64,000 bases of DNA, from the NCBI RefSeq assembly GCF_012272855.1, contig NZ_JAAXCQ010000020.1:40198-104197 (forward strand). Reading direction: 5' to 3'. Shown in pieces: positions 27,783 to 36,255 of the stretch. The notes below the pieces were generated by a model. It worked only from the letters and a program-made list of their open reading frames with translations, did not search any database and was not told where the DNA came from. Origin of the DNA: Arenibacter sp. 6A1. GTDB taxonomy: Bacteria; Bacteroidota; Bacteroidia; Flavobacteriales; Flavobacteriaceae. Made by a program: the position numbers and the translations under genes. Position 1 is the stretch's first letter; each line of letters begins with the position of its first letter.

Positions 27783-28661
27783 ATGAAGAAGCTTCTTTCT
27801 ATGGCATTTTACATTGCCTGCCTTTTTACCCTATGCCAATGTACCACCCTTAAACCGGTTGCCCAAGAGCAAAACCAAGATTGGGTAAATATGTTTAACG
27901 GGAAGGATATAAACGATTGGACCACCAAAATTCACCATTATGAAGTAGGCGATAATTACGGCGACACCTTTAGGGTAGAAGATAGTATTATAAAAGTTCG
28001 ATACGACAAGTACGAAGGCGATTTTAACGAACGATATGGGCATTTATATTATAACACTCCTTATTCGTATTACCATTTGGTGATAGAATATAGGTTTGTT
28101 GGAGAGTTACACCCCGGAGCACCGGGTTATACCATAAAAAATAGCGGGGTAATGTTTCATTCTCAAGACCCAAGAACCATGCTCAAAGAACAAGACTGGC
28201 CTATTTCTGTAGAAATGCAGTTTTTAGCCGGACTAGAAGAAGGTTCTCCAAGACCTACAGGAAATATGTGCTCGCCAGGAACCGATGTCGTTTATGACGG
28301 TAAAATAGATCCTAGACATTGTATTAATTCTACTTCAAAAACCTATTACGGCGATCAGTGGGTACGTGCCGAAGCGATTGTTTTGGGCGATTCTTTGGTG
28401 ACCCATATCATTAATGGAGAAAAGGTATTGGAGTATACCCAACCACAAATTGGTGGTGGCGTTGCCAACGGGTATGACCCAGCCGTTAAAATTGATGGTA
28501 AATTATTAAAAGAAGGATTTATTGCCTTGCAATCTGAAGGACAACCTATAGATTTTAGAATGGTAAAAATTAAAAACCTAAAAGGATGTATGGATCCTAA
28601 AGCGACCAACTTCCGTAAGGATTATATAAAATCGGACCCGGAAGCCTGTATCTACAAATAA
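27783..28661 (+). CDS. DUF1080 (3-keto-disaccharide hydrolase family) lipoprotein
   Basis: 292 aa. A lipoprotein signal ends near Cys20 (FTLCQC). The DUF1080 concanavalin-like domain covers ~33-265, starting with VNMFNGKDINDWTTK and including NSGVMFHSQ and VEMQFLAG, as expected for the family. The C-terminal ~25 residues (GCMDPKATNFRKDY ... CIYK) form a small Cys-bounded module that occurs at the end of many Bacteroidota secreted proteins. The likely role is cleavage of 3-keto-glycosides at the cell surface. It is divergent from SulP and not obviously linked to it. Confidence 0.8.
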   Translation: MKKLLSMAFYIACLFTLCQCTTLKPVAQEQNQDWVNMFNGKDINDWTTKIHHYEVGDNYGDTFRVEDSIIKVRYDKYEGDFNERYGHLYYNTPYSYYHLVIEYRFVGELHPGAPGYTIKNSGVMFHSQDPRTMLKEQDWPISVEMQFLAGLEEGSPRPTGNMCSPGTDVVYDGKIDPRHCINSTSKTYYGDQWVRAEAIVLGDSLVTHIINGEKVLEYTQPQIGGGVANGYDPAVKIDGKLLKEGFIALQSEGQPIDFRMVKIKNLKGCMDPKATNFRKDYIKSDPEACIYK

Positions 28662-28680
28662 TAAAAGTTATATAGTATTA

Positions 28681-28714
28681 AAAAGGGAGATGTCCTTCTT
28701 TGGACATCTCCCTT
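28681..28714. terminator. Bidirectional terminator between convergent genes
   Basis: A 13-bp stem, AAGGGAGATGTCC (28683-28695) with GGACATCTCCCTT (28702-28714), and a 6-nt loop. The T-tract is better on the minus strand. It serves the DUF1080 gene and the Crp/Fnr gene. Confidence 0.85.
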
Positions 28715-28780
28715 GTCATAAAATCCTATTTCAATAGTTTCTACAATGCAACTAGCCGCTGTAATGCATTCCAAATAGCC

Positions 28781-29413
28781 CTATAAAAGCAAAACCTTTA
28801 TTTGGTTTCTGAACAACTTAATTTTCCCTTCATTTTCCATTTTCTTTAAAAGGCGAGACACCACTACCCTAGAAGTATTAAGGTCATAGGCAATCTCCTG
28901 ATGGGTCGCATATATTAAGTCGTCTTGGGTTACTTTTGCTTTGTCCTGCAGGTGTTTTAATAGACGCTCGTCCATTTTTAAAAAGGCAAGGGTATCTATG
29001 GTTTCCAAAAGCTCTTTCATTCGCGCTTGGTAACTATCCAAAATAAATTTTTGCCAGCTTTTATATTTCCCCATCCAGTGTTCCATATACTGTACTGGTA
29101 TCATCAATATTTCGGCCTTGGTTTCTGCCACCGCCCTTATCTCACTCCTATTTCTTCCCAAGCAGCAAGAAAAGGTCATGGCGCAGGTATCTCCCCTCTC
29201 TATAAAATACAGCAACAGCTCATCGCCTCCTTCGTCTTCCCGTAATATTTTTATAGCACCTTTCAATAATAAGGGCATATTGGTAACGGTGTCGCCTATA
29301 GCCATTACCACTTCGCCTTGATTCACTTTTTTATAGAGACCGACAGCTTTTATTTCTTCCAACAATTCAGGTTCAAAAAGATACCCATAGTGATCTTCCA
29401 AGGCCTCTTTCAT
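28781..29413 (-). CDS. Crp/Fnr-family transcriptional regulator
   Basis: 210 aa. The cyclic-nucleotide-binding-like beta-roll is residues ~20-130 and the C-terminal winged helix is ~150-210, with recognition region DLNTSRVVVSRLLKKMENEGK. The roll contains TCAMTFSCCLGRNRSE, with three Cys including a CC pair. This suits a redox- or persulfide-sensing role in the Bacteroidota subgroup often found beside persulfide dioxygenases (inference). It starts 2 nt after the aldose epimerase stop, so the two are co-transcribed. It may control the CstB-like and SulP genes. Confidence 0.85.
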   Translation of the reverse strand: MKEALEDHYGYLFEPELLEEIKAVGLYKKVNQGEVVMAIGDTVTNMPLLLKGAIKILREDEGGDELLLYFIERGDTCAMTFSCCLGRNRSEIRAVAETKAEILMIPVQYMEHWMGKYKSWQKFILDSYQARMKELLETIDTLAFLKMDERLLKHLQDKAKVTQDDLIYATHQEIAYDLNTSRVVVSRLLKKMENEGKIKLFRNQIKVLLL

Positions 29414-29415
29414 AC

Positions 29416-30204
29416 TTATTTCTTTAATTTGTTTGGTTGAAGATATACGGAAAACAACTTTTCTTTTTCTGTCAAAGTCTGAAATCCGGTATGCAGGTTA
29501 TCATGTGATGCCGCATAGGGATAAAAACTAATAGGTTCTATACAAAGCATATTGGGCACCTCTGTCCAGAGCATAAAATTTCCGAACCCTTCTGTTTTTA
29601 TGTGGAGTTCTTCGGCATCGGACAAGGTCACTTCTTCGGTATCTAAGACGGCCAATGCTCTATTGCCAACTGCCAATATTTCGGGTAAATCTATAGTTCT
29701 GTCCTTTACACGTACGCTAGGGGTCTCGGTATGCAATTTAAAGGCCGGGTGGTATCCTAACATAAATGGCATCTCTTGATCTCCCGAGATGGCAAAAGTA
29801 ATTTTCAGTCCTTCTTCCGTTATTTCATAAGTTTTTTGAAACCTGAAATTATAAGGCCATGCCAATAATTCCGCTGTAGATTTTGCAGGATATTTAGAAT
29901 TCTGCACCTGGGTATTGGCAACATAGGTTTTTTCCCAAACTGCTTTTTCTTCCGTTTGTGAAACCAGCTCATACTGTAATTCACGTAACAAACCGTGTTG
30001 ATCTTGTACTGCTGCTCCCTTAGGAGTACTTACTTTAAAATCGGCCTCATTGGTAGGGCCTATAATTGGGAACATTTCCGTATCCGAACTTCGCCACCCT
30101 GGGCTTCCTTTTTGATGAATGTATTCATGGCCATCTACGGTGTAGCCTACTAACTCCCCTGCATCAATCCTTACGGTTTGGTTCAACCCTTTTAAGCTTA
30201 TCAT
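29416..30204 (-). CDS. Aldose 1-epimerase family protein
   Basis: 262 aa, predicted soluble. It has the galactose-mutarotase fold: an early EYIHQKGSPGWR segment, the catalytic-type HPAFKL following MLGY, and a late ICIEPISFYPYA-like loop with the general-base Glu. This subgroup acts on aldohexoses or hexose-6-phosphates; the substrate is unknown. It is the first gene of a two-gene unit with the Crp/Fnr regulator, an odd pairing without clear metabolic logic. Confidence 0.8.
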   Translation of the reverse strand: MISLKGLNQTVRIDAGELVGYTVDGHEYIHQKGSPGWRSSDTEMFPIIGPTNEADFKVSTPKGAAVQDQHGLLRELQYELVSQTEEKAVWEKTYVANTQVQNSKYPAKSTAELLAWPYNFRFQKTYEITEEGLKITFAISGDQEMPFMLGYHPAFKLHTETPSVRVKDRTIDLPEILAVGNRALAVLDTEEVTLSDAEELHIKTEGFGNFMLWTEVPNMLCIEPISFYPYAASHDNLHTGFQTLTEKEKLFSVYLQPNKLKK

Positions 30205-30266
30205 TATTTTATTATTTATTAAGTGTTCTTTGTCTTCTGGCTTTTATAATGAATGCTGGTCTATAT

Positions 30267-31247
30267 TTATTCTATAAACCCTTTTTCTCTCATCCATTGG
30301 TCGTTGTACATTTTACCCACATAGCGGCTTCCATGGTCATGAAACAAAACCACGACCACATCGTCTTTTGTAAAATGTTCTTTTAGCTGTAACAAGCCTT
30401 TTATGGCTGCTCCTGCCGAATTTCCCAAAAACATAGCTTCTTCTTTGGCCAAGCGTTGGGTATAAACGGCAGCATCTTTATCGGTTACTTTTGTAAAGCC
30501 GTCTATAATATCGAAGTGCACATTTTTTGGCAACATATCTTCTCCTATCCCTTCAGTGATATACGGATAGATTTCATCTTCATCAAAAATTCCGGTTTCG
30601 TGATATTTCTTAAATACCGACCCATAGGTATCAATTCCCCATACTTTAATATTTGGGTTCTTTTCTTTTAGAAAGGTCCCTACCCCGGAGATGGTCCCCC
30701 CTGTTCCGACGCCAGCTACAAAATGGGTGATTTTCCCTTCGGTCTGTTCCCAAATTTCGGGTCCGGTGGTCTGGTAATGGGCTTTAAAATTACCAGGATT
30801 ATCGTATTGATTTACATACCAAGAGTTGGGGGTTTCCTGAGCCAACCTCTTGCCTGTTGCATAATAACTTCTTGGATCTTCTGGCGCTACATTGGTAGGG
30901 CAAACATGTACTTCACTCCCCACAGCCTTAAGCATATCTACCTTTTCCTTGGACTGTTTATCACTGATCACGCAGATCATTTTGTACCCTTTTACAACCG
31001 CTACTAGGGCCAATCCCATTCCTGTATTTCCCGAAGTACTTTCTATGATGGTTCCTCCCGGTTTTAAGAGTCCTTCTTTTTCAGCATCTGCTATCATTTG
31101 CACGGCAATCCTGTCTTTTACCGAATTGCCCGGATTAAATGTCTCGTACTTGGCCAATACCAAACACGGCAGTTCCGCAGTAAGTTTGTTTAACTGTACT
31201 AAGGGCGTATTTCCTATGGTTTCTAGAATATTTTTAAAATATTTCAT
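30267..31247 (-). CDS. Cysteine synthase / cystathionine beta-synthase family PLP enzyme
   Basis: 326 aa. Fold-type II PLP features are IGNTPLV at the N-terminus, NPGNSVKDR (Schiff-base Lys near 42), ESTSGNTGMG (substrate loop) and GVGTGGTISG (phosphate loop). The length fits a CBS without regulatory domain or an O-acetylserine sulfhydrylase; the long 'EGIGEDMLPKNV' region leans towards the CBS-type branch. It makes cysteine or cystathionine in the cytoplasm. I chose the ATG at 31247, because the longer frame starts with a TTG that forms part of the -7 element. Confidence 0.85.
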   Translation of the reverse strand: MKYFKNILETIGNTPLVQLNKLTAELPCLVLAKYETFNPGNSVKDRIAVQMIADAEKEGLLKPGGTIIESTSGNTGMGLALVAVVKGYKMICVISDKQSKEKVDMLKAVGSEVHVCPTNVAPEDPRSYYATGKRLAQETPNSWYVNQYDNPGNFKAHYQTTGPEIWEQTEGKITHFVAGVGTGGTISGVGTFLKEKNPNIKVWGIDTYGSVFKKYHETGIFDEDEIYPYITEGIGEDMLPKNVHFDIIDGFTKVTDKDAAVYTQRLAKEEAMFLGNSAGAAIKGLLQLKEHFTKDDVVVVLFHDHGSRYVGKMYNDQWMREKGFIE

Positions 31248-31253
31248 AGGCTT

Positions 31254-31261
31254 CAAAGATA
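31254..31261 (-). promoter_or_regulatory. -7 element TATCTTTG 6 nt before the PLP enzyme start
   Basis: An exact TAnnTTTG match, then AAGCCT and the ATG. It implies a leaderless or near-leaderless mRNA. Confidence 0.6.
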
Positions 31262-31424
31262 ATAGTTTCGGTATTCAAAAATAGCGGCAGCGCCTAAAAA
31301 ACGGCTTCGTCCCTTCCTTGGAGCCATCGGTTATGTCTACTTTTTGTCATGGGTAGTCCCACCCCTTAAGTTAAGATAATTTTGCCAAACGTTTCTAGTT
31401 GTTAATTCTTACAACTAAAGCGAT

Positions 31425-32666
31425 CTACTCAAACTTAATGGCCTTCACGGGCGAAATTTTTGTTATGATATAAGAAGGCACCAATAACATTAACAAGCAA
31501 AGCAACAACACGCCAACATTGAGCCCCAATACGGTCCATAGGTCTGTATGCACAGGAATATAATCGATATAATATTCTTCGGGGTTTGGGAATTTAAACA
31601 ATCTAAATTTGTTTTGGATTCCAATAATCCCCAGCCCGATAACATTTCCGATCAGCAGTCCTATCCCTATCAGGTAGGTGGCATTATATAAAAATATTTT
31701 ACGGACACTCCAGTTCGAAGCTCCCAAGGCTTTTAGCACCCCTATCATTTGGGTACGTTCCAAGATAAGCACTAAAAGGGCGGTAATCATATTAATACCT
31801 CCCACGATAATCATGATTCCAATAATAAGGGCGATATTAAAATCGAATAGGCCTATCCATTCAAAGATCCTATAATATTTGTCTTTGATGGTTTGGGTAT
31901 CTAGGTCCGAAAGTGTTTTCCCGTAAATTTCTTTTCCTTTTTCATCAATATCATCAAAATCATCCAAGAATATCTCAAAATTCCCCACTTCGTTCTCGGC
32001 CCATTTATTCATGCGCTGTATATGTCGCAGGTCTATAAAAATATAAGAGCTATCGAACTCCTCAAAACCACTATCATAGATACCAACGATGGTAAACTTC
32101 CGCTGATTGGGCATTTTTGACGGCTGGTCTTCCTTAATAAAAAACGAAAAAAATGAATCCCCGGTTTTTAAATGCAGGCGGTTTGCCAAAATCCGGGAAA
32201 TAAGCACCTCATCGTTGAGAGCCTCTGTATAATCGGGCAACACCCCATCGACCAAAAACTCTTCAAAGACCTTCCAGTTATAATCTTTTCCAACCCCTTT
32301 TGCGATGATCCCTTCGAAGGTATCTTCGGTACGTATGATCCCTCCTTTACTCGCTACGGCCTGTATATGGTTAATACCACTGACCGATTTAAATTCCGGA
32401 TAAAATTCTTGTTCTATGGATACTGGTACCACAGAGACATCGGAAGTATTGTTATCGTAATTATAGATCTGGATATGCCCATTAAATGCCGCTATTTTTT
32501 CGCGTATTTTATGCTTTAGCCCAACGCCCGTTGCTATGGCGATCAACATCATTATGACGCCTATAGAAATCGCTGCAATGGCTATTTTTATTATTGGTGC
32601 AGATATACTAACTTTATGCTCTTTGCCTCTAACCAGACGCTTGGCAATAAAAAATTCTAAATTCAA
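31425..32666 (-). CDS. ABC transporter permease, LolC/LolE (FtsX) family
   Basis: 413 aa. An N-terminal membrane helix (~25-45, IAIAAISIGVIMMLIAIATG) is followed by a periplasmic MacB_PCD-like domain (~50-260) and three C-terminal helices (~270-300, 325-345, 375-405), ending KISPVKAIKFE. This is the LolC/E-type topology for releasing lipoproteins to the outer membrane. No ATPase partner is in the window. It is divergent from the NamZ gene with only 3 nt between start codons. Confidence 0.85.
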   Translation of the reverse strand: MNLEFFIAKRLVRGKEHKVSISAPIIKIAIAAISIGVIMMLIAIATGVGLKHKIREKIAAFNGHIQIYNYDNNTSDVSVVPVSIEQEFYPEFKSVSGINHIQAVASKGGIIRTEDTFEGIIAKGVGKDYNWKVFEEFLVDGVLPDYTEALNDEVLISRILANRLHLKTGDSFFSFFIKEDQPSKMPNQRKFTIVGIYDSGFEEFDSSYIFIDLRHIQRMNKWAENEVGNFEIFLDDFDDIDEKGKEIYGKTLSDLDTQTIKDKYYRIFEWIGLFDFNIALIIGIMIIVGGINMITALLVLILERTQMIGVLKALGASNWSVRKIFLYNATYLIGIGLLIGNVIGLGIIGIQNKFRLFKFPNPEEYYIDYIPVHTDLWTVLGLNVGVLLLCLLMLLVPSYIITKISPVKAIKFE

Positions 32667-32669
32667 TTT

Positions 32670-33917
32670 ATGGCTATTTTATCCGTTTTCAAAAATACAG
32701 TTTTATTATTGTTTATTGCACTTTCTTATTGTGGAAACCCAAGCAAAGGCGACAAAAAAAGCCAGACTACCATAGTTTCCCAAGAAGATGCTATGGTAGA
32801 AAGTCCTATTCTTGTAGGGGCTAACCGTACCGATCGCTACCTTCCTTTATTAAAGGGAAAGAAGGTGGCGGTGGTCGCCAACCAAACCAGTGTGATCTTT
32901 AAAAACACCCCCGCTAGTCCATATACCCATATCGTGGATTCGCTTTTGGCTTCCGGGATAACCATCAAGCAGGTTTTTGCCCCAGAACACGGATTCCGTG
33001 GCGAAGCCGATGCCGGTGAAAAAGTCACCGATGGGAAGGACGAAAAAACCGGATTGCCATTGATATCCCTCTACGGAAAAAACCGCAAGCCTACGAAGGC
33101 CCAATTAAAGGACATAGAAGTAGTCTTGTTCGATATACAGGACGTAGGCGTACGTTTTTATACCTATATCGCCACCATGCAACTGGTTATGGAAGCCTGT
33201 GCAGAAAATAATATTCCGGTAATTGTTTTAGACCGTCCTAATCCAAATGCACATTATGTAGATGGCCCAAGCATGGAAACTGAACACCAAGGCTTTTTAG
33301 GAATGACCAATATTCCCCTAGTGTACGGTATGACCATTGGCGAATATGCCAACATGATCAATGAAGAAGGCTGGTTGGACCAACAATTAAAAGCCGATCT
33401 TACCGTGGTGACCATGGAAAACTACGACCATAACAAAGACTATGAACTTCCTATAAGGCCTTCACCAAACTTGCCTAACAATACGTCTATTTATCTATAT
33501 CCTAGTTTAGGATTCTTTGAAGGGACCAATATTAATGCCGGTAGGGGAACGGAGTTTCAATTTCAACGGTATGGCGCCTCATTTTTAGATAAAAGCAAAT
33601 ACGATTTTACCTATACTCCCAAGCCTAATTTTGGATCAAAAGACCCTAAGGAAAACGGCAAGCTATGCTACGGAAAAGACTTGTCCAAAACCCCTAAATT
33701 AAATAAGGTAGACCTCAGTTACTTGTTGGACGCCTATAAAAACACCAAGGACAAGAGTCTATTTTTTAATACCAGCGGATTTACCAAACATGCCGGAACT
33801 GCCGTTTTACAAAAACAAATTGAGGCCGGATTATCGGAAAAGGAAATAAAAGCAACATGGCAAAAAGACATCGAAGCCTTTAAAAAAATTAGGGCCAAAT
33901 ATGTAATCTATGATTGA
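32670..33917 (+). CDS. namZ: Exo-beta-N-acetylmuramidase (NamZ/DUF1343, GH171)
   Basis: 415 aa lipoprotein-type exported protein: a hydrophobic N-terminus ends in SYCGNPS (Cys near 23). DUF1343 hallmarks are KVAVVANQTS at the start of the catalytic domain, APEHGFRGEADAGE, SLYGKNRKPT, FDIQDVGVRFYTYI and RPNPN. The family member NamZ removes N-acetylmuramic acid from peptidoglycan fragments for cell-wall recycling. The start is fixed by the signal peptide, only 3 nt from the divergent permease start. Its 3' end overlaps the convergent hydroxylase gene by 10 nt. Confidence 0.85.
   Translation: MAILSVFKNTVLLLFIALSYCGNPSKGDKKSQTTIVSQEDAMVESPILVGANRTDRYLPLLKGKKVAVVANQTSVIFKNTPASPYTHIVDSLLASGITIKQVFAPEHGFRGEADAGEKVTDGKDEKTGLPLISLYGKNRKPTKAQLKDIEVVLFDIQDVGVRFYTYIATMQLVMEACAENNIPVIVLDRPNPNAHYVDGPSMETEHQGFLGMTNIPLVYGMTIGEYANMINEEGWLDQQLKADLTVVTMENYDHNKDYELPIRPSPNLPNNTSIYLYPSLGFFEGTNINAGRGTEFQFQRYGASFLDKSKYDFTYTPKPNFGSKDPKENGKLCYGKDLSKTPKLNKVDLSYLLDAYKNTKDKSLFFNTSGFTKHAGTAVLQKQIEAGLSEKEIKATWQKDIEAFKKIRAKYVIYD
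32690..32697 (-). promoter_or_regulatory. -7 element TATTTTTG of the permease gene, inside namZ
   Basis: An exact TAnnTTTG on the minus strand, 23 nt before the permease ATG and within the signal-peptide codons of namZ. There is no other room for a promoter. Confidence 0.5.
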
Positions 33918-34759
33918 TTGGAAGAAGTCACTTCTTCCTCCTGGTGCGAAATATATTTCTTAAGGGGAATTCTCAACAAGCTCGAAATATTAGAATTCTC
34001 CTTTTCATTAGGGTAGGTATCTACCCCGTAAATAATTTTGTCGCTAGGAAGTTTTAAAAATGTTCCGAAGAGCCTATCCCAGAGCGAAAAAATATTCCCG
34101 TAATTACTATCTGTATACGGCAATTTATAGTGATGGTGAACTTTGTGCATGTTTGGAGACACGATAATCCAACTCAATACGGTATCAATTTTCTTCGGCA
34201 GCGAAATATTGGCATGGTTAAACTGAGAAAAAACCACCGACAAGGCCTGGTAGATCATAATAATGGCCACCGGAGCCCCAACCACAAAAGTTCCCAAGCA
34301 GGTAAAGGCAAAACGCAGCACACTTTCTCCGGGGTGATGCCTATTGGCCGTTGTAGTATCTACTTGGTGATCGGTATGGTGAATGATATGAAAGCCCCAT
34401 AACACTTTCACTTTATGTGCTACCCAATGAGCCAACCAAGCGCTGATTAAATCTAAGAGCAATACTCCGAGCAGCACTTTCGCCCATAGCGGCATTGGAG
34501 ACAACCATTGTAATACCCCAAAATTATTGGCAAGGGTCCAATCACTGGTTTTTAACAACAAAAAAGCCAAGGGGAAATTTACGAGAATGGTCGTAATAGT
34601 AAAAAATATATTGATCCCCGCGTGCTTAAATTTTTGGTACTTAAGCCTAAACAAAGGAATTACATATTCCAGGATCCAAAAAAACACGATCCCAGACACT
34701 AAAATAAGACTCCTATGGGCCGAGGGGATGGTTTCAAAATAATTATAAAAAGCCTCCAT
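33908..34759 (-). CDS. Sterol desaturase / fatty acid hydroxylase family membrane protein
   Basis: 283 aa with about four membrane helices. The histidine clusters of the diiron hydroxylase superfamily are present: HWVAHKVKVLWGFHIIHHTDHQ (split here as HWVAH and HIIHHTDH), NRHHPGE, and HKVHHHYKLPYTDSNYGN. They would bind two irons at the cytoplasmic face to hydroxylate or desaturate a lipid. The substrate is unknown; possibilities are fatty acids, carotenoids or sphingolipid-like sulfonolipids. The gene overlaps namZ tail-to-tail by 10 nt. Confidence 0.85.
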   Translation of the reverse strand: MEAFYNYFETIPSAHRSLILVSGIVFFWILEYVIPLFRLKYQKFKHAGINIFFTITTILVNFPLAFLLLKTSDWTLANNFGVLQWLSPMPLWAKVLLGVLLLDLISAWLAHWVAHKVKVLWGFHIIHHTDHQVDTTTANRHHPGESVLRFAFTCLGTFVVGAPVAIIMIYQALSVVFSQFNHANISLPKKIDTVLSWIIVSPNMHKVHHHYKLPYTDSNYGNIFSLWDRLFGTFLKLPSDKIIYGVDTYPNEKENSNISSLLRIPLKKYISHQEEEVTSSNQS

Positions 34760-34885
34760 AAACGATTTTAGTTTTCGGAGATATCCCCGATCACTATTAA
34801 AGGTACTAATTCTTCCTTATTCCCCCGCGCTCTATTTTTTACATGGCCACATCGTTAAGGCACCCTTAGTCTAGCAGGGATCGCC

Positions 34886-35380
34886 TTACATAGGGAGCTT
34901 TTTTTTCATGGCCTCTACTATATTAAAGGCAGCAGGGCAAATGGCCACGTTTTTCATGGTGAGGTTACTAATTTGCTGAAACTTTTTACGATCGGTATGA
35001 GGAAACTCACGGCAAGCTTTTGGACGTACCTCATAAATGGAGCAATAATTATCGGCTCCTAAAAAAGTACAGGGCACACTCTGCAGCACATAATCGTTGT
35101 CCTCATCGATACGCAGGTATTGATCGATGAATTTTTGCGGTTTAAGCTTAAAGTGTTTGGCTATCCTTTCTACATCTATATTGGTAAACAAGGGGCCTGT
35201 AGTTTTACAGCAATTGGCACATTTTAAGCAATCGGTTTTTTCAAACTCAGCCTCGTGAAGCTCCTGCATCAGATAATCCAAGTTCTTTGGCGGCTTCTTT
35301 TTAAGCTTGGTAAAATACTTTTTGTTTTCTGTTTGCTTTTCCTGAGCGCGCTTGGGCAGCTCCCTAATTACCTCATCCAT
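34886..35380 (-). CDS. YkgJ-family cysteine cluster protein
   Basis: 164 aa, cytoplasmic. Conserved Cys motifs are DCLKCANCCKTTGP (C-x2-C-x2-CC) and, later, VPCTFLG ... CSIYEVRPKACREFPH, the pattern of a Zn/Fe-S-binding domain of unknown function. I start at the ATG giving MDEVIREL rather than the longer frame (to 35485). The promoter element TAAATTTG at 35435-35442 lies inside that longer frame. It is divergent from the methyltransferase gene. Confidence 0.8.
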   Translation of the reverse strand: MDEVIRELPKRAQEKQTENKKYFTKLKKKPPKNLDYLMQELHEAEFEKTDCLKCANCCKTTGPLFTNIDVERIAKHFKLKPQKFIDQYLRIDEDNDYVLQSVPCTFLGADNYCSIYEVRPKACREFPHTDRKKFQQISNLTMKNVAICPAAFNIVEAMKKKLPM

Positions 35381-35434
35381 TCTGCAATAAACTTTTAAAA
35401 GTTCGCTAAAAGTCTCACATTTGCATGTAAAATA

Positions 35435-35442
35435 CAAATTTA
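35435..35442 (-). promoter_or_regulatory. -7 element TAAATTTG of the YkgJ gene
   Basis: An exact TAnnTTTG match, 54 nt before the chosen ATG and directly adjoining the divergent methyltransferase start codon at 35444. Confidence 0.5.
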
Positions 35443-35443
35443 A

Positions 35444-36160
35444 ATGGAGAAGGATATTTTTGGCAAGGCCATAGCAGATTACCAAGCGGGTAATTATTCC
35501 GAGGATATTATAACCTATTCTTCGTTGGAAGAAGAAGATACGATACCCCTGCCCTACTTATTTAGGGATTACAAAAAAATGCCCCCTGTAGAGCAAAAGG
35601 CCCTAAAGTTATGCAAAGGCTCTGTCTTGGATATCGGATGCGGAGCGGGGAGCCATAGCCTTTACCTACAAAAAAATGGACTTCAGGTAACCGCCCTGGA
35701 CCACTCTAAAGGCGCTATTGAAACCTGCATCAAGAGAGGCATTACACAAACCGTATGTAGCGATATTTATGCCTATAAGGACCAAAAATTCGATACCTTA
35801 TTAATGCTGATGAACGGTATAGGGATTGTGGGCAAGTTACAGAATATCGATGCCCTTTTTACCCATTTAAAGACCCTCCTAAAACCAAACGGACAGCTAT
35901 TGTTAGATTCTAGCGATATCATTTATATGTTTGAAGAAGACGAAGATGGTGGCTATTGGATTCCGGACAATACCAAATACTATGGCGAAGTAGATTTTGT
36001 GATGGAATACAAAGGTGAAAAAAGCGATTCCCTCCCATGGTTGTACATAGATTACAACACCTTACAACGGGCCGCAAATGCCAATAATTTAAACTGTGAA
36101 CTGGTATACGAAGGCGAACATTACGACTATTTGGCAAAACTTACCCTGATAAAGGAATAG
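35444..36160 (+). CDS. Class I SAM-dependent methyltransferase
   Basis: 238 aa, soluble. Motif I is VLDIGCGAGSHSLYLQ (near residue 60), then VTALDHSKGAIETC (motif II), FDTLLMLMNGIGIVG and LLKPNGQLLLDSSD (motifs IV-V). The N-terminus (DIFGKAIADYQAGNY) and C-terminal FVMEYKGEKSDSLPWLYIDY mark a flavobacterial subgroup without assigned substrate. It is divergent from the YkgJ gene with a 63-nt gap. Confidence 0.8.
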   Translation: MEKDIFGKAIADYQAGNYSEDIITYSSLEEEDTIPLPYLFRDYKKMPPVEQKALKLCKGSVLDIGCGAGSHSLYLQKNGLQVTALDHSKGAIETCIKRGITQTVCSDIYAYKDQKFDTLLMLMNGIGIVGKLQNIDALFTHLKTLLKPNGQLLLDSSDIIYMFEEDEDGGYWIPDNTKYYGEVDFVMEYKGEKSDSLPWLYIDYNTLQRAANANNLNCELVYEGEHYDYLAKLTLIKE

Positions 36161-36255
36161 GAAATATTGCATAAACGTCTTACCTTATACAAGTTTAGCA
36201 CAGTAATTGCAGCTTATAAAATTCAAAATAGGGATACTCCCCAAAAAAAACACCC

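Noticed and set aside
28146..28157. Second GGGGTAATGTTT match as another SARP operator
   Set aside because: It is a single copy inside the DUF1080 coding sequence and encodes conserved residues (GVMF), so it is probably chance.
31425..32666. Permease as MacB-type antibiotic exporter
   Set aside because: The length, topology and terminal VKAIKFE fit the LolC/E branch better, and no MacA or ATPase is adjacent.
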